A stretch of 64,000 nt of DNA, taken from NCBI GenBank assembly GCA_022010095.1, contig CP091739.1, positions 992,001 to 1,056,000 on the forward strand, given 5' to 3'. The position numbers and the translations under genes were made by a program. The DNA comes from Clostridium sp. Its GTDB lineage: Bacteria > Bacillota_I > Bacilli_A > RF39 > UBA660. This document shows positions 11,031 through 22,510 of this stretch, piece after piece (within the stretch, counting starts at the first letter, position 1; each line of letters begins with the position of its first letter). The notes below the pieces were generated by a model that ran no database searches, had not been told where the DNA came from, and worked only from the letters and a program-made list of their open reading frames with translations.

Positions 11031-12717
11031 ATGGAATACATATCATTGTATCGTAAATATAGACCAAAGACATTTAGTGATGTTGTAGGACAAGAAGTTG
11101 TTGTAAAAATTCTAAAAAACAGCATAATAAATAATAAAATTAGTCATGCATATATATTCAGTGGCCCTAGAGGAACAGGAAAAACAAGTATAGCAAAAAT
11201 ATTTTCTAAAGCTGTTAACTGTCTAAATACTACTGATGGTGATCTATGCAATAATTGTGAAAATTGTTTACAAAATATAGATGAAGAAATTGACATTATA
11301 GAAATAGATGCAGCAAGTAACAATGGTGTTGATGAGATAAGAGAAATAAGAAACAATGTTAAACTAATGCCAGTACATTTAAAATATAAAGTATACATCA
11401 TAGATGAAGTTCACATGTTATCAACAAGTGCATTTAACGCTTTACTAAAAACATTAGAAGAACCTCCTAAACATGTAATTTTTATATTAGCTACAACAGA
11501 ATTTAATAAAATTCCAGCGACCGTTATATCTAGATGCCAAAAAGTTTGATTTTAAGAAAATTACTAATAAACAAATTGAAGGTAGATTAAAGTATATTTT
11601 AGAGCAAGAGAAAAAAAACTTAAATGGCGAAGTAATATCATTAATTGCAAAATTAAGTGATGGTGGTCTTAGAGATGCTATTAATATGCTAGATCAGGTG
11701 ATATCGCTAGAAAAAGAAAATATAACTGTAGACGATGTATACAATTTAATAGGCGATATTAGTGAAAAAAATATTATAATTTTTACTTGAAAATATTGTG
11801 TCAGGAAATATAAAAGAAACACTTAAAAAAATATTAATGAATATTATGAAGAAGGTAAAAAAATTTTATTAATATTTGTGAGAGATTACAACTACTAATT
11901 CGTAACATAATTATATTTAATAATACTGATAATTATTTTGATAAAGAATATGAAAAAAATTACTAGATTTTTTTCTCATATAGAATTAGAATACTGTGAG
12001 AAAAATGTCTGATGAATTATTTAATCTAATAAATGAATTAAAGAGAACAAACAATCAAAAAAAATAATTACAGAAATATCTTTCCTAAAAAAATGTGCTT
12101 AATGCAAAATAAAAAAAGAAGAAAAAAACATTGATAAAATTGAAACAAAAAAATAATTCAAAAAAATAATTCAAAAGATAATGAAATCCCTATAATTATC
12201 GAAGAAAAAAACAAAAATGAAGAAAAAAAGAAAAAAATAAAAAGTATAAAAAAATTAATAATGTTTTTTTGTGGTCCTAGCAAAGAATTGAAAAAAATAA
12301 TTTTGTAAAAAAACTATGAAAAAAACTTAAAGAATTTTTTTATCAATAAAAGAGTACAATTCACTAGTGAATTTATTACTTAAAAGCAACACCACAAATT
12401 GTAACAGAAACTAATGTACTTTTTTTACTTTTTAAAAAAATAATTTTGATATAGTACTTTTTTTGATAATAAAATTGAAGAAATACAAGATTTATTGAGA
12501 AAAAAATTTTTTTGGAAAAAAATACTCAGTTGTTGCTGTAAATAACGAAGAGTATTCAAACATATTAAAAAGAATACAAAAAAATATTGATTCAGGTAAA
12601 ATATATAAATATATAGAAGAGCCACATATTGAAACAAAAGATAATAAAAAAAATACAAAAAAATAGAAAAATACAGCAGAGACATTATTTGGAAAAGATT
12701 GTATAATAGTAGAATAG
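11031..12717 (+). CDS. dnaX: DNA polymerase III subunits gamma and tau
   Basis: This is the clamp-loader motor. The start ATG 11031 follows AAGGAGGGCGTT. The first 172 codons are intact: SLYRKYRPKTFSDVVGQ, Walker A SGPRGTGKTS, the four-Cys zinc module CLNTTDGDLCNNCENC, Walker B VYIIDEVHMLS and LLKTLEEPPKHVIFILATTE. From about 11550 the frame breaks many times, but the lid and collar domains remain recognisable (GGLRDAINMLDQ near 11660-11697) down to ETLFGKDCIIVE at TAG 12715-12717. Because errors cluster at A runs, I cannot judge whether a programmed gamma frameshift exists. It starts the dnaX-ybaB-recR operon. Confidence 0.95.
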
Positions 12718-12735
12718 ATGAAAGGAATGATATAA

Positions 12736-13032
12736 ATGAATATGCAAAGTTTAATGGCACAAGCCAGAAAATTACAAGGAGATATAGAAAGAATAACTAA
12801 ACAAATAGAAAGCACAACATTTAAATATGAGAATGATTACGTTCTAATTGAAGGAAAAAGGAAATAATACAATAGATTTAATTAAAATAAAAAAAATAAT
12901 CAAATATTAGAAGATAGTGAAATGCTAGAAGATATGATACAAGTTGGAGTAAATGACGTATTAAAACAAATTAAGGCTGAAAAAGATAAGAAATTAGGTA
13001 AGTACACAAATGGAATGGGAGGAATCCTATAA
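12736..13032 (+). CDS. ybaB: YbaB/EbfC nucleoid-associated protein
   Basis: A small dimeric DNA-binding protein usually encoded between dnaX and recR. The corrected sequence begins MNMQSLMAQARKLQGDIERI and ends KKLGKYTNGMGGIL at TAA 13030-13032, with the family's N-terminal helix and its Gly-Met-rich tail. ATG 12736 follows AAAGGAATGATATAA. About 98 codons. Two slips (near 12858 and 12888) interrupt the middle. Three bases separate it from recR. Confidence 0.92.
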
Positions 13033-13035
13033 CCA

Positions 13036-13645
13036 ATGGCACTACCCAAAAGTTTTCAAAATCTAGTAGAAAACCTAACCATATTACCAGGAGTAGGTGA
13101 AAAAACAGCTGAAAGATATGTCTATGCATTATACGAAAAAGAGGATGATGATGTTGAAACATTAGCAAAAAGCACTAACAGATTTTTTAAAAAAAATATT
13201 AAAACTTGTAAAAATATGCGGTTGTTTAAGTGATGAAACAAAATGCGATGTATGTAAGGATGATACCAGAGATAAAAAGTACAATTTGTTTGGTAGAAGA
13301 TTCAAAAAAATGTATTTTTTATTGAAAAGACCGGCAAATATAAAGGCTATTATCATGTACTTAATGGACTAATTTCTCCAATTGATGGAAAAAATCCAGA
13401 AGACCTAAATATTTCAAGCCTAGTTAACAATAGAATTAATGAAGATACAAAAGAAATAATAATTGCATTGAATCCATCTATTGAAGGTGAAATAACATCA
13501 CAATATATACAAAAAAATACTAGAAAAAAATATAATGTTAAAAGTGTCAAGATTATCTTATGGCATTCCAATGGGCACAGATATAGAATATCTTGATCCA
13601 GTAATGATAGCAAAAGCATGGGATGATAGAAAAGTAATATCATAA
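13036..13645 (+). CDS. recR: recombination mediator protein RecR
   Basis: RecR works with RecF and RecO in loading RecA at gaps. The start MALPKSFQNLVENLTILPGV is followed by the helix-hairpin-helix PGVGEKTAERYVYALYEKE. A four-Cys zinc finger (KICG...CDVC) falls near 13213-13260 and a Toprim domain follows (GYYHVLNGLISPIDGKNP near 13345-13400, ALNPSIEGEITSQYI near 13468-13512). It ends WDDRKVIS at TAA 13643-13645. About 200 codons, full length. Slips occur near 13190, 13280, 13306, 13518 and 13528. Confidence 0.95.
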
Positions 13646-13681
13646 AAAACAAAGTCATAAATTTATTAGGAGAGTAAATTT

Positions 13682-13863
13682 ATGATGATTATTAATATTA
13701 TCAAAAGACTTGTTTATTCCATTTGCATATTATATACGATAAATGTATTTATTTATAAAACAGGTAAAAACAGTACCAATAAATTACTATTCAATATTTA
13801 TAGTTTATATATTTGATTTTTTTAGGAATAATAGCATTAATCTATTTGAAATATTATCAGTAA
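13682..13863 (+). CDS. BofA-like membrane protein (pro-sigmaK processing inhibitor family)
   Basis: A short protein of about 60 codons. After one correction (aaaaac at about 13768) it reads MMIINIIKRLVYSICILYT, then the BofA-like signature GKTVPINYYSIFIVYIFDFLGIIALIY. Bacillus BofA has a comparable VPIN...LGIPGIAALV pattern, holds the SpoIVFB protease inactive in the forespore outer membrane, and lies just downstream of recR, as here. Two hydrophobic segments are visible. Start ATG 13682 follows AGGAGAG. Similarity is short, so the name rests partly on position. Confidence 0.6.
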
Positions 13864-13890
13864 AAAAAAGTATATAAAAAGGAGCACTAA

Positions 13891-14701
13891 TTGAAGAAGA
13901 TATATCAGTATTTTGAAAAATTATATAATGAAGATAAAATAAGTCAAGCATTTCTAATAGGAAATGTTGTTTTTTTGATGATGTTAAAAGTGAATTAGAA
14001 GAAACATTGAATAGTTTCTTTTTTTCCAAAATAATATAACTTTAGAAGAAAATCCTGATATCTATTTGTTAAAGACTGAAGATGGATATGTGAGTAAAGA
14101 TAAAATCAAAGAACTATTAAAAAAATTTATCTACAACTTCACAATTTAACAACACAAAAATATATATTATAGAAGATACAGAAAAAATGAGCGATACAGT
14201 TTATAATGCAATACTTAAGACATTAGAAGAACCAGGTCCAGGTATATATGCGATACTTTTGACAAATAATATAGATGCAGTTAAACCTACAATTGTTAGT
14301 AGATGTCAAAAAATATTTATTAATGCTAATAAAGAAAAAGAAACTGTAGATGAAAATACAAATATAGAGTGTGATGAAATAATAGAAAATTTAGAATTAA
14401 ATGGTGTTGAATCAATTGCTAAATTCAATAAAATTTACACTATAATTAGTGATAGAGATAAATTTATACAAATTTTTATATGCAATGTTAGATAGATATA
14501 AAAAAAAGTATTATACGATATAGTTAATGATAAAAAAAGATAAAAAAATGATATAATATATATGAAAAAAACGACATAAATTCTCTATCAAAGAAGATAC
14601 TTATTATTGATAAATTTATTAGTTTATCAGCGAATTATCTAAATAAAAAAAACTTAATGATAGATAGATTTATTATAGAAATGTGGGGAAACAATAGATG
14701 A
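13891..14701 (+). CDS. holB: DNA polymerase III delta-prime subunit
   Basis: A clamp-loader subunit lacking ATPase motifs. It appears to start with TTG 13891, preceded by AAAAAGGAG at a good distance; no ATG fits. The protein begins MKKIYQYFEKLYNEDKISQA FLIGN. The intact part (14187-14470) carries SDTVYNAILKTLEEPGPG and the SRC motif TIVSRCQKIF. It ends MWGNNR at TGA 14699-14701, overlapping the next ATG by three bases. About 265 codons. Frame slips are common before 14170 and after 14470. The gene sits in the conserved bofA-holB-ricT order. Confidence 0.88.
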
Positions 14702-15524
14702 AAGCAGTTGGTGTAGAATTCAAAGATAAAGGTAAATTATATACATTTTTTTGACAATGATTTAGAAGTAAAAATTAAATGATAAAGTTATTGTTAATAC
14801 TGAAAGAGGGTTACAGTTTGGTAAAATTGGTGCAGTTTTTTTGGAGAATTAAATGATGGAAAAAGAGCATGCACTAGTATATAAAATTGCTACAGAAGAA
14901 GATATAATTCAAAAATCAAAAAAATATAGAAGAGTCAGAAAAAAAGCTTTAATTAAAAGCACAAGAAATTGCTGAAAAAAAGCTAAGTTAGATATGAAGT
15001 TTTTTTAGACGCATTTTTTTACTTTTTGATAGGAAACAATTAGTATTTCAATTTTTTTGTCTGATAATAGAGTTGATTTTAGAGACCTTGCTAAATCATT
15101 AGCGGGAATTTACAAAACAAGAATTGAATTAAGACAAGTAGGAGTAAGAGACAAAGCAAAAAATATATCTGGAATTGGACAATGTGGAAGAAAAATTTGC
15201 TGTTCAAGTTTTCTAAATGATTTAGATTCAGTTGGAATTGCACAGGTAAAAAATCAAAATTTAGCGTTAAATCCAAGTAAAATAAATGGAATATGTGGAA
15301 GACTATTATGCTGTCTTAAATATGAGGATGATTTATACACAGAATATAGAAAAGGATTACCTGAAGTAGGTGATAAAAAAACATATAAAGATGAAGAGGG
15401 GACAGTAATTTCAGTAGATATTCCAAATAGAAAAATATACATTACTTACAGAAAAAAAGGAAACAAAATTGATGTTGAGGTACCATTAAATAATGAAAGA
15501 AAAATTCAGCAAGAAAAAAATTAA
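14698..15524 (+). CDS. ricT: PSP1-domain protein RicT (YaaT)
   Basis: RicT (YaaT) is part of the RicA/F/T iron-sulfur complex that affects mRNA maturation, competence and sporulation in B. subtilis. The protein begins MKAVGVEFKDKGKLYTFFDN. The intact part at 15057-15524 includes DFRDLAKSLAGIYKTRIELR, the Cys cluster GQCGRKICCSSFLNDL and ICGRLLCCLKYEDDLY. The CCxS and LCCLKYE Cys residues match the family's cluster-binding positions. It overlaps holB by ATGA and trmN6 by 32 bases. About 270 codons. Confidence 0.9.
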
Positions 15525-16260
15525 TGATTTAGTCAATTATAAAAAAATATAAAAAAATAATTCAAGATAAAAAAATTATTTCAATTTTTAGTTTAGATTC
15601 AGTATTATTACCTAATTTTGTTACATTAAATCCAAACACAAAAAAATGATTTTTAGATTTGTGTAGTGGAAACCTACCAATACCATTAATTTTAAGTACT
15701 AAAACTAATGCAAATATTTATGCAGTTGAACTACAAAAAGAAATATATGATTTAGCAAACGAAACCCTAAAAAAATAAATAATTTAGAAAAATAGAATAA
15801 TCTTATATAATGATAATGCAAAAAATATGACAAAAAAGTTTAAAACAGACACGTTTGACTTAATAACATGTAATCCACCATATTTCAAATATAAAGATAC
15901 AAGTTTAATCAATAATAATATAATAAAAATCAATAGCGAGACATGAGATAGAAATAAATATTGAAGATATTATCAAAATATCAAAAAAATTGTTAAAAAA
16001 ATGGTGGATCATTATCACTAATTCATCGTACAGATAGATTAATTGAAATAATAGAATTAATGAGAAAAAAATAATATAGAACCTAAAAAGAATAAGATTT
16101 GTTTTTTTCTAAAGAGAATAATGAATCAAATCTAATATTAATTGATGGAAGGAAAAAAATGGAAATCCTGGTCTAAAAAAATATTATCTCCATTAGTTGT
16201 GCATAATAATGATGGAAGTTATACAGAAGAAGTATTAAAAAAATGTTTGGAAGTGAATAA
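15493..16260 (+). CDS. trmN6: tRNA1(Val) adenine-37 N6-methyltransferase family (YabB)
   Basis: A SAM-dependent methyltransferase. Corrected sequence: MKEKFSKKKINDLVNYKN, then FNFSLDSVLLPNFV, the SAM motif MILDLCSGNLPIPLIL (near 15648-15695) and the catalytic motif LITCNPPYFKYKD (near 15860-15900), which identifies N6-adenine or N5-glutamine methylation. It ends EEVLKMFGSE at TAA 16258-16260. The ATG at 15493 lies inside the end of ricT in another frame, preceded by GAGG at 15477-15480; an upstream slip could make this overlap partly artefactual. About 250 codons. Gene order ricT-yabB-rsmI is as in Bacillus. Confidence 0.88.
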
Positions 16261-16295
16261 TAATGATACAAAAAAAGTTATGAAAAATAGTGAAT

Positions 16296-17127
16296 ATGGA
16301 AAAACTATATTTAATACCAACTCCAATAGGTAATTTAGATGATATTACTTTAAGAGCAATTAAAAACGTTAGAAATGGTTGATATAGTTTATGCAGAAGA
16401 TACAAGAGAAACATTAAACTTACTTAAATATTTAAAAAAATCAATAAAAAAAGTTGAATCTTGTCATAAATATACAGAAATGAAACATAAAAAAATAAAA
16501 TAGTTCAAATATTAAAAATCAGGTAAGAATATAGGATATGTAACAGATAGAGGAACACCTCTTATAAGTGATCCTGGAAATGTAATAGTTGACGAGTCTA
16601 TAAAAGAAAATATTACAGTAATTGCTTTACCAGGACCTAATGCTTTATTACCAGCAATAAATATGTCTGGACTAAGTAATGAGAGATTTTTATTCTATGG
16701 ATTTTTTTAAATAGTAAACAATCACTTGCGAAGAAAGAATTAATAGATTTAAAAAGATATAAAAACAAACAATAATATTTTTATGAATCCCCTCATAGAA
16801 TAACTGCAACTTTATTGCAAATGTTAGATGTGTTTGGTAATAGAAACATGGCAATAGTAAGAGAAATATCAAAGTTACATGAGGAAGTAATACGAGATAA
16901 TATTGAAAAATATTTTTAAAAAAATATCTGATACATTAAAAAGGTGAAATGGTTATAATAATAGAAGGAAATACAAAAAGAAGAAAAAAATTAGAAATAA
17001 ACTATACTGAAGAGATAAACAAGTTATTAACACTAGGATATTCTAAAAGAGATGCAATAAGAGAAATCGCAGATAAATATAATGTTAGTAAAAAAACAAA
17101 CTATATAATGAATTTAAGGAGAATTAG
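16296..17127 (+). CDS. rsmI: 16S rRNA C1402 2'-O-ribose methyltransferase RsmI
   Basis: It methylates C1402 in the decoding centre. The sequence begins MEKLYLIPTPIGNLDDITLR, with VYAEDTRETLNLLKY, then VTDRGTPLISDPG (DRGTP is family-specific) and ALPGPNALLPAI. The C-terminal helix-turn-helix-like tail reads LLTLGYSKRDAIREIADKYN and ends EFKEN at TAG 17125-17127. A start at ATG 16280 is equally possible if one A is over-called; neither has a good ribosome site. About 275 codons. Because of a slip near 17093 the tail appears fused to pth in one frame; this is not a real fusion. Confidence 0.92.
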
Positions 17128-17128
17128 T

Positions 17129-17688
17129 ATGAAGTTAGTCGTAGGACTTGGAAATCCAGATAAAAAATATGAAAAAACAAGACACAACTGTGGATTTAGA
17201 GCCATAGACTTTTATGCTGAAAAGAATAATCTAACATTTAAATCAAAATTTAAGGGAATGTATTGTGAACAACTTGTTAACAATGAAAGACTAATTCTAT
17301 TAAAACCGCAAACATATATGAATTTATCAGGAGAATCAGTAATTAAATTTGTGAAATACTATAACATTGATTTGAAAGATTTAATAGTTATATATGATGA
17401 CATTGATTTTGAAGTAGGAACATTTAAGATAAAAAGAAATGGTAGCGCAGGTGGACACAATGGTATTAAAAATATAATTGAGCACTTAAAAACAGAAAAT
17501 ATACAAAGGATAAGAATAGGTATTTCTAAAAATCAAATACCACTAGATAAATATGTCATTGAAAAAAATTTTACACAAGAAGAAGATGAAAAAAAATTAA
17601 TCAAATATTACCAACAATTTCAAATATAATCGAAGATTTTACAATGTATGATATAGATAAACTAATGGAAAAATACAATAGGAATTAA
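17129..17688 (+). CDS. pth: peptidyl-tRNA hydrolase
   Basis: It recycles peptidyl-tRNA dropped from ribosomes. MKLVVGLGNPDKKYEKTRHN contains the catalytic His region (TRHNCGF), and PQTYMNLSGESV, VIYDDIDFEVG and GSAGGHNGIKNI give the remaining family motifs. The start ATG 17129 follows AAGGAG. The natural end is EKYNRN at TAA 17686-17688, reached by reading through a slip near 17590. About 186 codons. It directly precedes mfd, as in Bacillus. Confidence 0.95.
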
Positions 17689-17689
17689 T

Positions 17690-20600
17690 ATGAAAAATAA
17701 GTTATATGAAGAACTATTTGATTTTGATATTTCTAATATAAAGAAAATATCAGTAAGTAAAAAAATGAAATATATAACCAATTACTGTTATATATCTTTT
17801 TTTACGTCTAAAAAAATATTCTTCTAGTAGTACCAACACTTAATGAAGCAACTGAAATCTATAATGAAATGAAAAAAACTATTTAGATGAAGTATATTTA
17901 TTTCCTGAAGACGATTTCATGACCAAAAAAGCAATAGCTAGTTCACCAGAACTGCTATACATGAGAGCAAATATACTAAATAAATTTGAACAGGATACAA
18001 AAAAGATAATTATAGTTCATCTAAATAGTTTTTATAAAAAAATTACCTGCACCATCTAGTTATAAAGAAAAATAGAATTAACTTAAAAAAATAAATAATG
18101 AAATTAATAGAGAAGAATTCATTAATAAATTAGTTAAAATTGGATATAAGAAAGAAAGTATGGTATATGAAACATCTGACTTCGCAGTTAGAGGCTTTAT
18201 CATAGATATTTATCCAATTAATGAAGAAAATCCAATAAGAATAGAACTCTTTGATGATACTATTGCAAAAGATTAAATATTTTGATGCAGTAACTCAAAA
18301 AAATCAATAAAAAGAAATAGAAGAAATAACTATATCACCAATTAAAGATGATTTTTGATAATAATAATTCATCAATAAGAGACTACAATAAAGATGGAAT
18401 AGTTCTATTTCATAATTATAACCAACTAATTAATCAAGAAAAAAAATGATAGCACCTCAAATAAAAATATTTGGATATACAAAGTGAATTATTTAAAGTT
18501 TCTAAATTAGTAAAAAGAAGAAGATATTTATTTAGATACAATTAACAATAGAAATGCAGATATCAAAATAGAAGCTGAGCCAATAGAAAAAAATATAACT
18601 CTAATAAAGAAAAAAATTCTTTAAAGATATAAAAATTAAGTAATGGAACACTATATACAACTAACAAGTTATTAACAGAAGAAGTCAAAAAAATATGATA
18701 AAAAAACATAAAAAAATAATGAATTACACATTAAATCATGGATTCATATATAAAAATAAGCCATATTTTTTTCAGAATTTGATTTATTTGAAACTCAAAA
18801 TAAGAAAGAATTAATCAAAGGAACATCACTTGGCAGTAAAATAATGTCAATAGATAGTATAAAACCAGGTGACTATGTAGTACATAGAAAATCAGGAATT
18901 GGTATATATATGGGCCTTACAACTATAGAGAAAAAAGGCTTAAAAAGAGATTACTTACTTATACAATATAAAGGTAATGATAAACTATATATGCCTGTAG
19001 AAGACATCACAAAATTATATAAATACTCTTCTAAAGAAGGAGTAAAAACCACCAATTAATAAGTTAAATAGTGTAGAATGGACTAAAAACAAAATTAAGA
19101 ATAAAAAGAAAGAATCAAAAAAATATAACTGGCGAATTATTAAAAAAATATCAAGAAAGAAATAAAGCAACAATAGAACCATTTAAAAAAAGATGATGAA
19201 GAACAATTAATATTTGAATCAGAATTTGGATATGAAGAAACAGTAGATCAATTAAAAAGCAAGTGAAGAAATAAAAAAAGAGATTTAGAAAAAAACCACG
19301 ACCAATGGAAAGGTTACTTTGTGGAGATGTTGGTTATGGCTAAAACAGAAGTAGTATCTTTAGAGCAATGTTCAAAAACCGTTATGAATGGTAAACAAGT
19401 AGCATATCTATGTCCAACAACACTACTTTCTCATCAACAATACGATTCAGCATTAAAAAGATTTCAAAATCATGGAGTTAATATTGATTTAATTAATAGA
19501 CATTTTACTAACAAACAAGTCCAAGAAAAACTAAAAAGACTAAAAGAAGGTAAAATAGATATAATTTTTGGAACACATAGACTTTTAAGTAATGATGTTG
19601 AATTTAAAGATTTAGGACTTCTTGTTATAGATGAAGAACATCGTTTTGGTGTAGAACAAAAAAAGGAAAAAATAAAAAAATTAAAAATCAAATGTTCATG
19701 TTTTATCAGTTTCAGCAACACCTATCCCAAGATCACTTCAAATGTCACTTGTTGGTATAAGAGATTTATCATTAATTGAAAGTGCACCTAGAAATAGATA
19801 TCCAGTTCAAACATATGTTATAGAATATAATGAAATGTTAATAAGAGAAGCAATATTAAAAGAAATGAGTAGAAATGGACAATCATATATTTTATATAAC
19901 AATATTACGAATATGGAACAATTAGCAGAAAAATATAAAAAACTTATTCCAGAAGCAAGAATATGTTTTGCTCATGGAAAAATGTCTAAAAATGAAATGC
20001 AAGATATAATATACGACTTTACAAATGAAATATGATGTATTAATAAGCACAACAATTATAGAAAATGGTATAGATATTCCTAATGCTAACACAATAATTG
20101 TTATTGATAGTGATAGATTTGGATTAAGTCAGCTATATCAAATAAGAGGTCGTGTAGGTCGTGGTAACAGGATTGCTTATGCTTACCTAATGTATAAAAA
20201 AGAGAAAGTATTAAACACAACTGCGTTAAAGAGACTTGATGCTATAAAAGAGTTTACTGAACTTGGAAGTGGATACAAAATTTCAATGAGAGATTTAGCT
20301 ATCAGAGGAGCAGGAGATATTCTTGGTAAAGAGCAAGCAGGATTTATAGATTCAGTTGGAGTAAGTATGTACATGGAACTAGTTAATGAAGAAATAAATG
20401 GTATTACAGTAGATGAAAATGAAGAAAAAGATCCAATACCAATAGACATACAAACTCATATTGATAAATGTTATACAGATGAAAGCGATGTAATTATAGA
20501 ACTTCATAAAAAAAGATAAATGGAATCACAACAAGAAAAGAATTAAATGAAGTATTATCAGAAATAAGAGATAGGTTTGGTATGACAAATAAAAGAGTTA

Positions 20601-20903
20601 GAAATATATGCCAATGAGAAATACCTTGAAAAAAATTATTAATGATTACAAATATAAAATTACTTGAAAAATGATAATATAAAAAGCAGTATTAAAATTA
20701 AAAAAAGAAGTTTTTCGAAGATATAAATATAGAAGAATTATTTGTAGAATCAACAAAGATAACAACAAAATTCAATTTTTCAATATAAAAGGTGGTTCTA
20801 TATTAATAACACTTCTAAAAAGCAACATTAGAAAAACTATATTTACTATTTAGAGAATTTACTTGAAGTAATATATAATATGAAATTTAAGTATAATAAA
20901 TAA
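17690..20903 (+). CDS. mfd: transcription-repair coupling factor Mfd
   Basis: Mfd removes stalled RNA polymerase at lesions and recruits UvrA. Order of parts: UvrB-like module ([48 protein letters not shown] near 18144-18215); RNA-polymerase-interacting domain [16 protein letters not shown] near 18870-18920; translocase Walker [14 protein letters not shown] near 19316-19352; Walker [16 protein letters not shown] near 19620-19660; motif [11 protein letters not shown]; motif [14 protein letters not shown] near 20130-20165. The C-terminal D7 domain is poorly readable. About 1,050 codons. At least 25 frame slips. The end at TAA 20901-20903 is followed by spoVT. Confidence 0.95.
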
Positions 20904-20905
20904 AA

Positions 20906-20934
20906 AAATCACCAAAAATATTACTAGGTGATTT
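20906..20934 (+). promoter_or_regulatory. hairpin masking the spoVT ribosome site
   Basis: AAATCACC (20906-20913) pairs perfectly with GGTGATTT (20927-20934) around a 13-base loop. The 3' arm contains AGGTGA, the only Shine-Dalgarno-like sequence before ATG 20936. No T-run follows, so it is not a standard terminator. It could reduce spoVT translation on read-through mRNA from mfd; this is an inference. Confidence 0.45.
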
Positions 20935-20935
20935 A

Positions 20936-21438
20936 ATGCAAACGACTGGTATAATAAGAAAAAAAATAGATGAACTTGGTAGAATAGTATTACCAAAAAG
21001 AATTAAGAAAGTATTTAAATATAAATTCAGGGGACGATTTTTCAAATAACAATTGAAAATGAAAAAAATAATATTGGAAAAAAATATTCAAGATTGCAAA
21101 ATGAAGAATTAGAGTTAATACGTCTTATTAACTGTTTTTTTCAAGTATAACAAATTATAGTATCTACCTAGTAATAAATAATAAAAATAGTAAATAGTGA
21201 ATATGAAGAAATAACAAAAAGAAATTCAAAAATATTATTCAAGAAAGAAAAAAATATATAGATGAGACAAACAATATAAATATTACAAATACAATCACAA
21301 ATAAAGACAAAAATCATAATAAACCCAATAATATTAGATAGTGATTTACTTGGTACAATTATCATAACAGGAAAAAGAAAGTATCAAGAACATGATGGAC
21401 ATCTCAAAAAAATAATTGAAAAGAATTATAAAAATTAA
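20936..21438 (+). CDS. spoVT: SpoVT, AbrB-type sporulation transcription regulator
   Basis: SpoVT tunes forespore (sigmaG) gene expression. The N-terminal swapped-hairpin DNA-binding domain is clear: MQTTGIIRKIDELGRIVLPK RIKKVLNINSGDDFQI, as in AbrB and SpoVT. The remainder (about 110 codons) fits a GAF-like C-terminal domain and ends near ...IIITGKKES...SKIIEK. It follows mfd as in B. subtilis. Slips near 21010, 21060, 21130 and later leave the exact stop uncertain (TAA 21436-21438 chosen). It is longer than plain AbrB, which supports SpoVT. Confidence 0.85.
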
Positions 21439-21526
21439 AAATATATGTAAAAAAATATGTCAAAAAAAACGTTATAAAGATTGAATAAAAAAATGAATAC
21501 TTTTGTATTATTAAATTGTGATTATT

Positions 21527-21720
21527 ATGAAAAATATTAAGAAGCATAAGAAATAAACCTATAATGTCTTTTTACTTTGTTTTTTTATGTACTACTTTAT
21601 TATTAATGATACTTTTTATTACTAAATGTGAGTAATATTTATTATATTTTATTAATACCTTTTATTACTTATTATATCAATAAGATAGTTTATATTAAAT
21701 TATTTGGAATAAATTACTAA
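21527..21720 (+). CDS. small two-helix membrane protein, unrecognised
   Basis: After one frame correction near 21627 it reads MKILRSIRNKPIMSFYFVFL CTTLLLMILFI, then YYILLIPFITYYINKIVYIK ending GINY at TAA 21718-21720. That is about 62 residues with two hydrophobic stretches and a basic N-terminus. Its stop overlaps the tatD start (TAATG), which suggests coupled translation. No good ribosome site and no family recognised, so it may be spurious. Confidence 0.4.
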
Positions 21721-22473
21721 TGATAGATACACATGCTCATATATTAAGTGAGTTTTTATGATGATATAGATGAATTAATAGAGGAATTAAAAAAATAAAG
21801 ATATAATAAAAAGTAATAAATTGTGCTGATTCAATAGAGACATCAAAAGAAGTATTAAATATATATAATAAATATGAAGGATACTTATTACCTGCAGTAG
21901 GAGTTCATCCTGAAAATATTGATAATAGTAATCTTGAGACTATAGAAAATATATTAAAAAGAACATAAAGTATTTGCAATAGGTGAAATAGGTCTTGATT
22001 ATCATTATAATGATGAAAATAAAGACGAACAAAAAGAATATTTTATTAAACAATTAGATCTTGCAATAAAATATGATTTACCAGTAATAATTCATATAAG
22101 AGAAGCAATGCAGGAATGTTTTTGATATACTTAAAACTAGAAAAAAATAGAGGAATAATTCATTGTTTTAGTGGAAGTATTGAAATGGCAAGAGAGTTTA
22201 TTAAACTTCGGATATAAACTTGGTATAGGAGGAGTACTAACATTTAAGAATTCCAAACTTTATGAAGTAATAGAAAAAATAGATTTAAAAGATATAGTAC
22301 TAGAAACAGATAGTCCATTCTTATCACCAGAACCATTTAGAGGTAAAAAGAATAAACCATGTAATGTTCTTTATGTAGCAAAAAAAGAATAGCAGAAATA
22401 AAAAAATATATCATTAGAAGAAGTAATAAATACAACAACTGCAACAGCAAAAGCAAATTTTTTTGACATTTAA
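21720..22473 (+). CDS. tatD: TatD-family metal-dependent DNase
   Basis: A TIM-barrel hydrolase. MIDTHAHILSEF gives the HxH metal site; GVHPENI, FAIGEIGLDYHYND (catalytic Glu), PVIIHIREA, IIHCFSGS and the final VLETDSPFLSPEPFRGKKN carry the remaining metal ligands. Ends KANFFDI at TAA 22471-22473. About 250 codons, full length. Slips near 21755, 21795, 21958, 22118, 22200 and 22390. It heads the tatD-3D-rsmA-yabG string conserved in Bacilli. Confidence 0.93.
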
Positions 22474-22510
22474 TAATACTTATTATATAATTTATTTAGG
22501 AGTAAGTATT

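Noticed and set aside
11550..12717. dnaX programmed frameshift making the gamma subunit
   Set aside because: Several A runs in this gene are unreliable, so a slippery site cannot be separated from sequencing error.
12425..12815. Overlapping minus-strand open frames rich in Phe and Leu inside dnaX
   Set aside because: They are antisense shadows of an A-rich coding region, with no ribosome site and no protein similarity.
16949..17629. An open frame joining the RsmI tail to peptidyl-tRNA hydrolase as one protein
   Set aside because: The AAGGAGAATTAG-ATG junction at 17117-17131 shows a normal stop and start; one over-called A near 17093 fuses the frames.
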